In this document: one piece after another, positions 1 to 9,800 of the stretch
Numbering within the stretch: the first letter of the stretch is position 1
Layout of the letters: every line of letters begins with the position of its first letter
From: JAXGMQ01 sp040768585
Lineage (GTDB): Bacteria > Caldisericota > Caldisericia > JAAYUI01
Length of the DNA stretch: 64,000 nt
NCBI GenBank assembly: GCA_040768585.1
Contig: JAXGMQ010000001.1
Coordinates: 186,001-250,000, forward strand
Direction of reading: 5' to 3'
Made by a program: the position numbers and the translations under genes
The notes under the pieces: generated by a model
What the model was told of the DNA's origin: nothing
Databases searched by the model: none
Seen by the model: only the letters and a program-made list of their open reading frames with translations

Positions 1-212
1 TTGTTGGCGTGCTCAAGCGACGGCATGTAGAAGAAACTTAGGATAAAACCTGAAAGAATCTGAACGAGGAAGAAAAGCAGAGTTAGCGAGCCAAGATGGT
101 TAAGCGGGTTGATTGAGGCAAAACCGACTTTCAGGGTATCAAATATGCCAAGGGTTCCATTTATGACAAAATTGAACGGATTAGACAATCTGTAAGAATT
201 CTTGAGACTCAT
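1..212 (-). CDS. Cytochrome b-type subunit, N-terminal part (runs off the window)
   Basis: The reverse strand opens with ATG at 210-212 and stays open to the window edge (about 70 codons). The visible part ends in a hydrophobic segment (LTLLFFLVQILSGFILSFFY) followed by a short polar stretch. This looks like the first transmembrane helix of cytochrome b/b6, the quinol-oxidising subunit that carries the b hemes. The first heme-ligating histidines would lie beyond the edge. The start lies one base after the Rieske stop codon, with an AGAGGCGG-like ribosome-binding site. Inference: a Rieske/cytochrome b quinol oxidoreductase operon. The call rests on the Rieske neighbour as much as on the fragment. 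Confidence 0.7.
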   Translation of the reverse strand, partial: MSLKNSYRLSNPFNFVINGTLGIFDTLKVGFASINPLNHLGSLTLLFFLVQILSGFILSFFYMPSLEHAN

Positions 213-213
213 A

Positions 214-771
214 TCACACCGCCTCTGATGGTACTTCTTTATCAATAATAATGGTGTCGCCATCCTGACGGACTGTCCATCGCTCCAGAGGTCTTGGCGG
301 TGGTCCACCAAGAACCTGTGTCATGAGTGGATCAAAAAAGCCGTCATGACACCGACAGTGCCACTCTTTCTTTTCGGTGCTCCACCTGACGACACACCCA
401 AGATGAGTACACTTCGCGTTCCAGGCTCTGATTCTGCCTTCTGAATCCTTGATGAGAATGCCAGGTTCACGAATCTTAACCGGCTTGTAAGGGATCGAGC
501 GATCTTCTGTAATGACTTCAAAAGAATAACCAACCATCGGCTCTAACTCCGATGCGATCGCTGGCACCTTAACGAACGAATCCCCAACGGGTTTATTGAG
601 AGTTGATAATTTTGTAACGGCAGCGGCTGGCGGGGGAACCTCAAGGCCAAGTTTTCCGAATGGCTTCAGAAGGCGCAACAGCGGGGAGGCGGCTGCGGCA
701 ATCATGCCAAGGAAAGGCAGGCCAAGAAGGACTTTCAATAACTGTCTACGAGTAACTTTTTTACTGTCCAC
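214..771 (-). CDS. Rieske 2Fe-2S protein of a quinol oxidoreductase
   Basis: Iron-sulfur subunit that passes electrons from quinol to a c-type carrier, anchored in the membrane and facing outward. Box I is CTHLGC (residues about 121-126) and box II is CRCH (about 139-142), giving the two Cys and two His cluster ligands. The N-terminus has TRRQLLK followed by a hydrophobic stretch, the pattern of a Tat signal anchor. I choose GTG at 769-771 (185 aa) because GGAGG lies 7 nt upstream. A longer open frame reaching 930 has no comparable ribosome-binding site and codes for a sequence unlike a Rieske N-terminus. The cytochrome b gene follows after one base. A TTGACT-17-TAATCT promoter lies just upstream. 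Confidence 0.93.
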   Translation of the reverse strand: MDSKKVTRRQLLKVLLGLPFLGMIAAAASPLLRLLKPFGKLGLEVPPPAAAVTKLSTLNKPVGDSFVKVPAIASELEPMVGYSFEVITEDRSIPYKPVKIREPGILIKDSEGRIRAWNAKCTHLGCVVRWSTEKKEWHCRCHDGFFDPLMTQVLGGPPPRPLERWTVRQDGDTIIIDKEVPSEAV

Positions 772-805
772 AATCAGTCCTCCGTATGGATTTTCACGGT
801 TGTTA

Positions 806-834
806 AGATTAAGGCGTGTCAGTTTATAAGTCAA
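806..834 (-). promoter_or_regulatory. Sigma-70 promoter of the Rieske/cytochrome b operon
   Basis: On the minus strand, TTGACT (829-834) and TAATCT (806-811) are separated by exactly 17 nt. Transcription would begin near 799, about 28 nt before the GTG start. Confidence 0.6.
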
Positions 835-976
835 ATACAAACACACCAAAGAAAACCGAAATCCAGGTAAGACGGTGTTGTTAAATGATTGACTGCACCA
901 AGGGGATAGAGTTGGCGTAAAGGCAATCATTTACGTAAAACAAAAATTGAAACTGTGCAAGACATAACAAGTCGAA

Positions 977-990
977 TATAATTGTGAGAA
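977..990 (+). promoter_or_regulatory. -10 box of rsmD with probable leaderless start
   Basis: A perfect TATAAT at 977-982 lies 7 nt before the ATG at 990, with no Shine-Dalgarno sequence between. The expected transcription start is at or next to the A of this ATG. The -35 is weak (TGTGCA, 954-959, spacer 17). Confidence 0.55.
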
Positions 991-1592
991 TGAGCGGAAA
1001 GAATAAACCCTCTGGCGGCAAAATCCTGAGGATAATTGGCGGTTCCCTGAGAGGCAGAAAAATCAAGCTGAGTGCGAGATTTTCAGGCAGACCAACTCGG
1101 GATATGGTCAGGGAAGCATTGTTCTCAATTATCGGTCAGGACATCTATCGGTGCGTGTTTCTCGATTTGTTTGCCGGTTCTGGAGCCAACGGCTTTGAGG
1201 CAATCTCAAGGGGAGCGAGTAAGGCGATTCTCGTTGATATGAGTCCGGTTGCCATCAACTCCTGTATTGAGAGCGCCAACCTCTTTGGCGTTTCATCACA
1301 GGTTGAAATAAAGAGAATGGAAGCCTCCAGATATCTGCAGAGAGCAAACACTGATGGGCAGATGTTTGATATCATCTTCGCTGACCCACCATACGAGATG
1401 AAGGCAGATGAATTCGAGGCAATTATAGCAGGTGGCTCAGGTTGTCTGTCTACAAATGGAATACTGATTGTTGAAGTCGCCAGCAATGCAGTTTATCCTG
1501 AACACATTGCCGAACTTGAAAAATACAAAGAGAGGACATATGGCGGAACAAAACTTTGTTTCTACAAGCGTGCTCTACCCGGGAACGTTTGA
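990..1592 (+). CDS. rsmD: 16S rRNA (guanine966-N2)-methyltransferase RsmD
   Basis: Methylates G966 of 16S rRNA with S-adenosylmethionine. The SAM-binding motif is DLFAGSGANG (about residues 59-68) and the catalytic motif is DPPY in IIFADPPYEM (about 132-135), both typical of RsmD. The length of 200 aa is normal. Two starts are possible: GTG 984 and ATG 990. I prefer ATG 990 because a perfect TATAAT sits where a leaderless transcript would begin at this codon. It is the first gene of a long operon and its end overlaps coaD by 53 nt, the common rsmD-coaD pairing. Confidence 0.93.
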   Translation: MSGKNKPSGGKILRIIGGSLRGRKIKLSARFSGRPTRDMVREALFSIIGQDIYRCVFLDLFAGSGANGFEAISRGASKAILVDMSPVAINSCIESANLFGVSSQVEIKRMEASRYLQRANTDGQMFDIIFADPPYEMKADEFEAIIAGGSGCLSTNGILIVEVASNAVYPEHIAELEKYKERTYGGTKLCFYKRALPGNV

Positions 1593-2046
1593 TCCACCAA
1601 CACTCGGTCATGTTTCCCTTATCCAAAGGTCAGTTTTGACTTTTGGGAAGGTGGTCGTGGCTGTTGCCGAGTCGTCAAGCAAAAACACACTCTTTAACCA
1701 GAAGCAAAGGATCGAACTCCTCAAAGAAATGTTCAAAACAAACGACTGTGTTGAGGTGGTTGGTTTTGACGGTCTTCTAGTCCATTTTGCAAAAAGTATG
1801 GGGATAAACAAAATCGTCCGTGGCTTGAGGACTATTTCTGATTTTGACTTCGAATATAGAATGGCAACCACCAACGCACTCGTCTGGAGCGATCTGGAAA
1901 CCGTCTTTTTGATGTCAGAACCTGAATTTAACTACATCTCATCGACACTCGTCAAGCAGGTTGCAAGGGGTGGTGGTGACATATCTCCATTCGTGCCAAG
2001 CATTGTAGAGAAGGCATACAAGGAGCTGCAAAATGGGAGTGATTAA
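1540..2046 (+). CDS. coaD: Phosphopantetheine adenylyltransferase CoaD
   Basis: Transfers AMP from ATP to 4'-phosphopantetheine, the next-to-last step of coenzyme A synthesis. The nucleotidyltransferase motif TxGH is at residues 21-24 within YPGTFDPPTLGH. The C-terminal ISSTLVKQVARGGGDIS segment matches the ISSxLVKE-GGDIS region of the family. The length of 168 aa is typical. ATG 1540 is chosen because AGAGGA precedes it and the protein then aligns with the family N-terminus. An upstream in-frame start at 1468 would only extend into rsmD. The gene overlaps rsmD by 53 nt and the next gene by 14 nt. Confidence 0.96.
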   Translation: MAEQNFVSTSVLYPGTFDPPTLGHVSLIQRSVLTFGKVVVAVAESSSKNTLFNQKQRIELLKEMFKTNDCVEVVGFDGLLVHFAKSMGINKIVRGLRTISDFDFEYRMATTNALVWSDLETVFLMSEPEFNYISSTLVKQVARGGGDISPFVPSIVEKAYKELQNGSD

Positions 2047-2449
2047 GGATTTCGACAAATTGAGGGAGATTGTGCTTTCTGCGAAAAAAGCCGCGTTCTC
2101 CGAGAGTGTGATTCTACCACAAAAGACTGTGGTAGACCTCCTTGAAAACATTATCAGAAATTTCCCTGATGAATTCGAGAGTGCAGCAAAGATTGTCAAA
2201 GAGAGAGACTCAATTCTTGATGTCGCCAACAAACAGGCAAAAGCCGTTAGAGAAGCCTCAGATCCTGTGCTTCAAGCTGAAAAGAAAGCAAAAGAAGTCC
2301 TTGACAACGCCCAGGAAAAGGCCAATCAAATGAAGGCGCAGGCAACAGAATTTATAGCAAAAATCCTTGACCAAACCCTCGTCGAGGTTAACAAAACAAT
2401 ATCAATACTAGAAGAGAGTAAGGAAGGATTGAAAGATGCCAATATATGA
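2033..2449 (+). CDS. Coiled-coil protein of DivIVA/SepIVA-like appearance
   Basis: 138-aa soluble protein, highly charged and rich in Ala, Glu and Lys. It has a long predicted coiled coil over residues 55-130 (VKERDSILDVANKQAKAV and following heptads). No catalytic motif is visible. In actinobacteria and some other bacteria, small DivIVA-like coiled coils that act in septum or cell-pole organisation lie near coaD, so that role is possible, but only by position and shape. The gene overlaps coaD by 14 nt and the following zinc-ribbon gene by 14 nt, so translation is likely coupled. Confidence 0.6.
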   Translation: MGVIKDFDKLREIVLSAKKAAFSESVILPQKTVVDLLENIIRNFPDEFESAAKIVKERDSILDVANKQAKAVREASDPVLQAEKKAKEVLDNAQEKANQMKAQATEFIAKILDQTLVEVNKTISILEESKEGLKDANI

Positions 2450-2663
2450 GTACGAATGCCCAGAATGCAAAAAAAGATTTAGTGAACTGGTAGGCATGAA
2501 CGCCAACAATCCAAGATGCCCCAACTGCAATAGCGAAAAAACAAGAAAGCTGGTTTCGAAAATATCCGGAATAACTGGAGGTAACAATATGAATTCAAGC
2601 TCAGGTGGTAAATCTTCCTGTGGAAGTTGTACATCAAACTCATGTGGGACGTGCGGATTATGA
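2436..2663 (+). CDS. FmdB-family zinc-ribbon protein
   Basis: 75 aa. The N-terminal MPIYEYECPECKKRF segment and the second CPNC knuckle (residues 8-31) form the four-cysteine zinc ribbon of the FmdB/CxxC_CxxC_SSSS family. The tail is rich in Ser, Gly and Cys (CGSCTSNSCGTCG), as is usual for the family. The family was first described as a putative regulator near formamidase and amidase genes; its true function is not settled. The start ATG overlaps the upstream gene by 14 nt, and the stop overlaps the next gene's ATG (ATGA). Confidence 0.9.
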   Translation: MPIYEYECPECKKRFSELVGMNANNPRCPNCNSEKTRKLVSKISGITGGNNMNSSSGGKSSCGSCTSNSCGTCGL

Positions 2664-3862
2664 TAGACAAAAAGTACAGAAACGACTTCCCTCTACTTTG
2701 CAAAGAGAATCCACCAATTTTCTTTGACAACGCCTGCATGACCCTTAAGCCAAATGTAGTCATCGACTCCATGACAGAGTACTATAGGGATTATCCGGTA
2801 TGTGAGGGTCGCTCCGGTCATAGTATGGCGCTGAGACTGAATTCTGCAATGATTGCCTCCAGAAAAGCCATGCAGCAATACATCGGAGCGTCCCACCACA
2901 CAGAGGTTGCATTCACAAAAAACACCTCCGAGTCACTCAACATCGTCGCTTCTGGCATCGACTGGAAAAAGGGCGATGTGATGCTCGTTTCTGACAAAGA
3001 ACACAACTCAAACTTCCTTCCCTGGCAGTGCCTTCGAGAGATTGGTGTACATGTTGAAGTTGTCCCTTCAAACGAGAACGGTCTATTTTCAATCGACAAT
3101 TGGAAACACGCAATCGAGGAGCACAAACCAAGACTTCTGACGTGTTACATGACCTCGAATCTTGACGGTGAAACAACACCAGTTGCAAAACTCTGCGATA
3201 TAGCCAAAAAACACGGAACTCTCACCTGTATTGACGGAGCTCAGGGAGCTGCTCATCAAGAGATAAATGTGCAGGAAGTGGACTGTGATTTCCTGGCTCT
3301 CTCTGTCCACAAAATGGTTGGTCCAACAGGCGTTGGAATCCTCTACGGCAAGATGGACAAACTCAAGGAGCTAAAACCACTTCTTCGAGGTGGCGGCACT
3401 GTCGTCAACGTAACATATGACAAAACCGACTACATCGACCCACCAAGGCGTTTTGAGGCTGGTCTTCAGAACTATGCTGGAATCGTCGGCACAAAATATG
3501 CGGCGGAGTACATCCTCAATATCGGCAGAAAAGAAATACACGAACACGAGATAAAGCTGTCCGAAAGACTCCAGGAGCAGATCCTGAAGCTCCCAGGTGT
3601 CTCAATCCTTGGCCCACAAAATCCTGAAGACAGAGGCGGAATCACAAGCATTATGGTTGACGGTTACAACGTCACCGACCTTGCTATGGCGCTTGACGAA
3701 ATGGCAGGAGTCATAATGAGAGCTGGCGTACACTGCGTTCACGGTTTCCTCAACTCCAGATGCATCAAGGGAACCCTCAGGGTGTCGACCTATCTCTACA
3801 ACACAATTGAAGAAATAGACAAGTTCTCAGCCACACTTAAAGAAATCCTTACAGAGGAGTAG
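2660..3862 (+). CDS. SufS/CsdA-type cysteine desulfurase (class V aminotransferase)
   Basis: PLP enzyme expected to remove sulfur from cysteine (or selenium from selenocysteine) as an enzyme-bound persulfide. The Schiff-base lysine is in LALSVHKMVGPTG (about K218). The C-terminal RAGVHCVHGFLNSRC holds the likely sulfur-accepting cysteine (about C369), in the same place as RAGxHCAQP of SufS. ATG 2660 overlaps the preceding stop as ATGA; an in-frame start at 2627 would lie inside the previous gene. 400 aa is normal. In a selenium-using organism this enzyme could also supply selenide, but nothing in the sequence shows selenocysteine preference. No sufBCD or sufU lies next to it. Confidence 0.88.
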   Translation: MIDKKYRNDFPLLCKENPPIFFDNACMTLKPNVVIDSMTEYYRDYPVCEGRSGHSMALRLNSAMIASRKAMQQYIGASHHTEVAFTKNTSESLNIVASGIDWKKGDVMLVSDKEHNSNFLPWQCLREIGVHVEVVPSNENGLFSIDNWKHAIEEHKPRLLTCYMTSNLDGETTPVAKLCDIAKKHGTLTCIDGAQGAAHQEINVQEVDCDFLALSVHKMVGPTGVGILYGKMDKLKELKPLLRGGGTVVNVTYDKTDYIDPPRRFEAGLQNYAGIVGTKYAAEYILNIGRKEIHEHEIKLSERLQEQILKLPGVSILGPQNPEDRGGITSIMVDGYNVTDLAMALDEMAGVIMRAGVHCVHGFLNSRCIKGTLRVSTYLYNTIEEIDKFSATLKEILTEE

Positions 3863-3864
3863 TC

Positions 3865-6800
3865 ATGAGCTTCAGAAAATTCCAATCGATAGTTCTAGCA
3901 ACAGTTCTTTTTGCAGGCGTTATCAGTATCCCCGTATCAAGCGTTGACGCCGTTGACTTCACGTATGCTGGGTTGGTCGAACAAATAAGTTCTGACTCAG
4001 CGATAAAGCACATTGAAACCCTTTCTTCGGATAAATTCGAGGGGAGAATGACAGGACAAAAGGGAGCTCAACTTGCAGCAGACTACGTTAAGGGTCAATT
4101 TCAGCAGATGGGTCTTGTTCCCGGTGGTGACAACAACACATACCTTCAGAACTTCCAGACTGCGGTTTGGTATCCTGTAGCCCCACTCACATTCAGACAG
4201 GTCGATGAAGAAGGCAACACCAAGAAAGACTTCGCATTCAGGGAGGATTACAACATCTGTGTGGTCTCAGGTTCTGGCGAAGCCAAGACTGAGGTCGTGT
4301 TTGCTGGGTTTGGCATAACGTCGACAGGTACACTTGAGTATGACGACTATAAAGATATCGACGTCGAGGGCAAGGTTGTTGCAATCATGAGACACGCTCC
4401 TGGATTTGTTCAGGCCATGTTTGAGGAGCATCCCGAACTTCAGACTCATATGTACTTTACTACTAAACTCTCAAATGCGATGAAGCACGGGGCTTTGGGC
4501 GTTATTCTGCTTGAGAATCCCAAACTTCCCCCAAACAACAGAACCAACGTCTACTACAAGAGCGTCTCTGGCTCCTGGCACGACATGCCCTGTGTATTTA
4601 TGACTGAAGATGGTTCAAACAAACTCCTTGCAGGTGATGAGATCACGACAAATGAGTTGTTTGATAAGATTGATGAATTGAAGGAACCATATTCATTTGA
4701 GCTAGCGGATTTCATCATCGACTATGAAGTCAACATTGACTACCAATCAGACGCTGATGTCTTCAACGTGATTGGCTACATCCCTTCCTCAGACCAGTTC
4801 GGGAAAAACTCAACCCTCATGCTCACAGCCCATTATGACCACCTTGGCATCGATCCAAATGGTGATATCTACAACGGCGCTTGCGACAATGCATCAGGTG
4901 TTTCTGGTCTCCTTGAGGTTGCGAGAGTCTTCACGGAATCAAACGCCAAGCTCAAAATCAACCTCGTTTTTGCTGCACTCACCGGGGAAGAGATAGGGCT
5001 TGTCGGTGCTGACTATCTGGCATCCAATCCGATTTTTCCGTCGGATGGTCTAACTGTCATCAACATGGATATGATATGCGGTAAACCAAACAGTGTTAGA
5101 TGTTCAATCGACCCAGGCTACGAAACACTGCTTGAAACAATCAAAAGGGCCTCGAAAGTAGTTGGTGGAGACCTCTACGTTGGTGGTCCAAGCAACAATT
5201 CAGACCACGCTCCCTTCAGCAATCGTGGCATTCCAGCAACTTTCATCTTTGGTGGACCTGGCATGATGTGGCATGTGCCTGAGGACACAATCGATCACGT
5301 CGACAAATCTGGACTTGAGCTTATTTCAAGAGTAGTTGGACTGGCAACGGCATACTACACAGATCCCTTCTATCTCTACATCGAAGGCAGTGGTGATGAT
5401 GTCATAATGGCATCATCAAGAGAATACGAGATTGAGGGCTACACAGGTAAGGGTGCAACAGTATATGTTGGCGGTCGGTCAACAGTCGCATCAGCAAGTG
5501 GTCACTTTAAACTCAAGGTAAGTCTTGAGGATGGCGACAATAAAATTAAAGTTACTGCAAACAAGGTTGGTACAGGCGAGAAGATCACCCGCAATCTCAC
5601 AATAAACTACGAACCAAGACCAAAGCTCGATATCTCAATCGACATGATAAACTTTGGCTATGTCTCAAAGGAGACAGGCAATAAAAAGGTCACATTCGAG
5701 ATAACAAACACTGGTAAAGGAGAGATTTCTGGCACATTAACCTCTTGCGCAGACTGGCTTGAGATAAGCCCAAACAAGCTGGAGCCATTTACCACGACAG
5801 TAACGGCAACCGTCCTTTCCGATAGAGTCACCGAGATGGGACTCAATACCTGCATCATAACACTCGACACTGACGGCGGAGTTGCTTTCATACCAGTCAC
5901 AGCAATCAAGAGTCCATCACCAACGGTCACCGTCGAACTCACACCAGGAACGGAGAGCGTTACAATCGCTGGCTCTGATGTCAATATATTGAAGTCTACG
6001 AGTAGAATTGATGGGATTTTGTACTATTCAAGCAATTTGCTATCAATGGCGTTTGGCGTAAAGCACTCATTTGATGCAAATCAACTTGAGCTGACTCTTG
6101 GAGATAAAAAAGCCTTTCTGTGGCCGGGTTCAAACGTCGTTGTTATCGGCAATACTCCACACATACTTGAGAACAACGTATATCTAGCCGAGGGAGACGT
6201 TCTCCTTCCACCAGACTTTCTTGAGCTTCTTGATATTGAGCTAACCATCGAGGAGAAAACCCACAAACTCAGTTGGAGTTTTGAGGAACTCAAACTTGAA
6301 CTTCTCCCAACAGAAAACTCGAACATCTACCTCGTGCAAGCAAGCAAGAATGTGCTTTGTGAGGCGTCATCTGATAAAGATTGGCTGCTTGTATATCCGG
6401 AACAGCTTACGGTAGAAGGTGCATCCTCAGAGCTGTTTGTGGCAATTGATGATTCCAAACTCACCAAAGGTGAAAAACACACAGCGAATCTTACAGTTTC
6501 CGCTCCAGGCGCCACAAAATCGATTGAGATATCAACAACAATCCCGAAAACCGAAAGGGAAATCACTGTTCAAATCGGTGAAAAAAATGCAACTATCGAT
6601 GGAAAAACAGTTGAGCTCGATAGCGAACCTTTCATCCACATCGACACCACAATGGTTCCTCTCCGATTCATCGGAGAGGCTTTTGGAGCCGACGTTGAGT
6701 GGCTTGCTGACACCAAAACTGTCAGAGCAACACTTGGCAAAAAGCTGATTGAAGTGCAAATTGGCAATATCACGGCAAAGATTAATGGAATCGAAACTCA

Positions 6801-9800
6801 GCTTGTCAGAGCGCCAATGATTCAAAAGGGAAGAACCTTCATCCCACTGAGATTCATAAGCGAAGCATTTGGCGCGCAGGTTGATTGGATTGCAGAAACA
6901 AAAACGGTTGTCGTGATTTATGACATGGCAGCAGACAAACCCCAACCATCCACAGACACCAACTCCGTTGTGATTGACTGGCACAAGGCAACGGCTGAAA
7001 AACCTGCTCCAACAACATCTGTTGACATAAATAACATTGGCGGAGGAAATCTCACCATAACAAGCGTGAAGGTGCATGGCGACAAACTCAGCGCATCTGT
7101 TGGCAAAAACCAAATCAGCCTCCAGCCAATCTTTACAGAGAATGGCAAAGAGGGGAAATCGATTCTAGAGATTAACACCACAGGTGGGATTCTGTGGCTT
7201 GAGGTTTACTCAAACATCTACCCCGAAAAGCTTGTGAGTTTCAAATGCAACAACACATTCACATGGTTCATTGATGGGAAAACCCAAACAGATGCCTGCA
7301 AGCTGATTGATGGACTCTATGCGGTGAACACATCCAAACTATTCGACGCAATCAAAGGTTCATACGGCTATGACAAGATTGGCAATATGCTGACTCTTGT
7401 CGCCAATGGAAAAAAGTTTCAACTCCACACTCTATCAGGTGACTACCACATCGATGGGGAACTCGTTCCCTGGAGGTTTGGATTTGAGGTAAAAAATGAT
7501 GGTGATGTCTATATCTCATGGGCAGCCCTCTCCCTTGCTTTCGGGTGGGAAATAAATCCTCTTGCTAAACTTGGCGGGATAGAGATGAAGGTTGGAGTTG
7601 AGGCTGATGCGATGCTTTATTCGAATTGGCCAAGTTTAGACTTGGTTTATTCAGAAACAACCTTCTCAAAGAAAACAACTGATTTCTCGTGCGAGATGTA
7701 TCCAATAGCAAATGGAAAAACCTATAACTCAAATGCGGATGTACCCCCATACAGACTATATTGCTTCTTTGATACAAGTGATAAAAGCGCGGAAATTATC
7801 CCATTTATTCAATCTATTCACGAAAGATACGACGAGGATAAACTCTCAGCCTATCTCGTGGCTGCATCAATACCAACAGACTCAGCTGTTGAGAATTTCT
7901 TTGCAGGCAACACAACAATCGCAAATGGTCTCGCGCAGTACTCACTTGAAAGCCTAACCGTCCCAATCCTCTACGACGATAAGGGACAGGTTTGTCAGGG
8001 ATTTCCAGGAACAACCACCCCAAGAGTCTACATCATAGATGATTCCAACAAACTCGTTTCGTGGTTCCCAGAATTCAACAAGTCACAGAAACTCTACCTT
8101 GAACAGGCCATCATCAAACTGACAAGCAACTCAGGTTATGTCCCACCGGATGTCCTCACTCTGACCGTTGGTAACAGAGGTGGTAGAATCGGTTCTGGCA
8201 CCCTCACATCAAGGGACATGGCAATTTCAGTTCTGGAAAATTCATTTGAATCCTCTCCTACAAATATCTCAGTCAGCTTCAACCCTGAGGCTGTCAAATG
8301 GACTGATAAAAGGTACTCCACAGAGCTTCTTCTCCTTGGTAAGTCAAACTCTCAAACAATCCCTGTGAGGTGCTGGAATCTTCAGTCCGATACCATGCTA
8401 AGTTCGTACTATCACGGTTCAGAGGTAATCAGAATTGACGGTATCACACACAATCTTCCGCGACAGTGTGAAGGTGGTGAGGAGGCTTTTGGGCCGATAG
8501 GTCTTGTTCTTGACGAAATCGGCGCTGATATAATCAACCTTCCAGGCGGCAATATACGCTTCATATCAGGCGATAACGATGTCATCGTAAAGCTTGGAGA
8601 AAAAGTCGCCAAAAACAATTCGATTGACGTGGAGTTTGAAAGAGCGTTCGAGATGAGTGATGGAATTCTCTATGGTCCAATGAAAGCTCTTGCTGAGTTC
8701 GCCGGAGCCACGTTGCATATGTTTGGCGAATCCATAGTTGTGACCGCAAAAAAGATAAAGGGAAGCATCACAGAGCCAGTTCTTCGCACAAACACGGATG
8801 TTATCAGGTTCAATAACTATGCTAGTCCCTCTGGCGGCTACAGAAAAGCTCCTGATTTCAATCTCCCTGACTACCCAAAACAGGGTGGCACAAAAACCCA
8901 GCTCTCCAAACTTGTAGCAAGGGACGATGTAAAGCTGGTTGTTATGGACTTCTGGGCGACGTGGTGTCCCCCATGCAAGGCCGGCATGCCATACCTTGAA
9001 CAAATCTATAGAAAGTACAAGGATATGGGTCTTGTTGTGCTTGGTATAACAACTGACGACGTTGATGACGAATATGTATTTGAGACGCTTGAGAGTGACA
9101 ACCTGATTCAGAACGGCTTGAAAGAGTTAGGATTGGATGCCATCACCTACCCGATGGTCTATGATCCATGGCCGGAAAGGGCGACCTGGGCGGCTTACGA
9201 GGGACGCGCCATCCCAAGACTTGTCATGGTTAGCAAGAATATGGAGTGGTTGCACACCAAGGTTGGTTTCTCAGTTTTCTACACAAGAAACCTCGAATAC
9301 AGAATCAGAATGCAGCTTGGGATCGAGGAAGACGCCAAACCCCCACAGCTTGTCATCAAGAATGACGGCATTGGCACTCTCCATGGCTGGGTTGCCTGCT
9401 CACTGGATTACATCAAACCATCAGTCACCGACTTTGCAACCACAGACTCAACAACAGTCCAGTTTGAAATTGACAACCTAAGAGGTGCCCCAAACACCCC
9501 CGAACGAGGGTATGTGACAATCACATCAAACGGTGGAACAAAGGTAATCCCAATCGATTTCAATCCATTCGTCGATAAGCGAAGTATCAAAATCGTTATC
9601 AATACAGCAGATGGCAGCGTTGAGTACAACGATATCAAAACCGATCTTGAGATGCCCGTGAGGATTGTAAACGGGAAACCGGTTATTGCCGCTGATGTCC
9701 TACTTGGATATCTTGGAGGTACCTTAACGCCACTCCCAGATGGGAAAAGAAGCGTTGGTCACTTCGAGACTTGGGATATAAGTGTAATCAACGGTGAAAA

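Noticed and set aside
6532..7113. 193-codon open frame opposite the giant protein gene
   Set aside because: It is a shadow of a strongly coding frame; Cys/Ser/Phe-rich composition and no ribosome-binding site.
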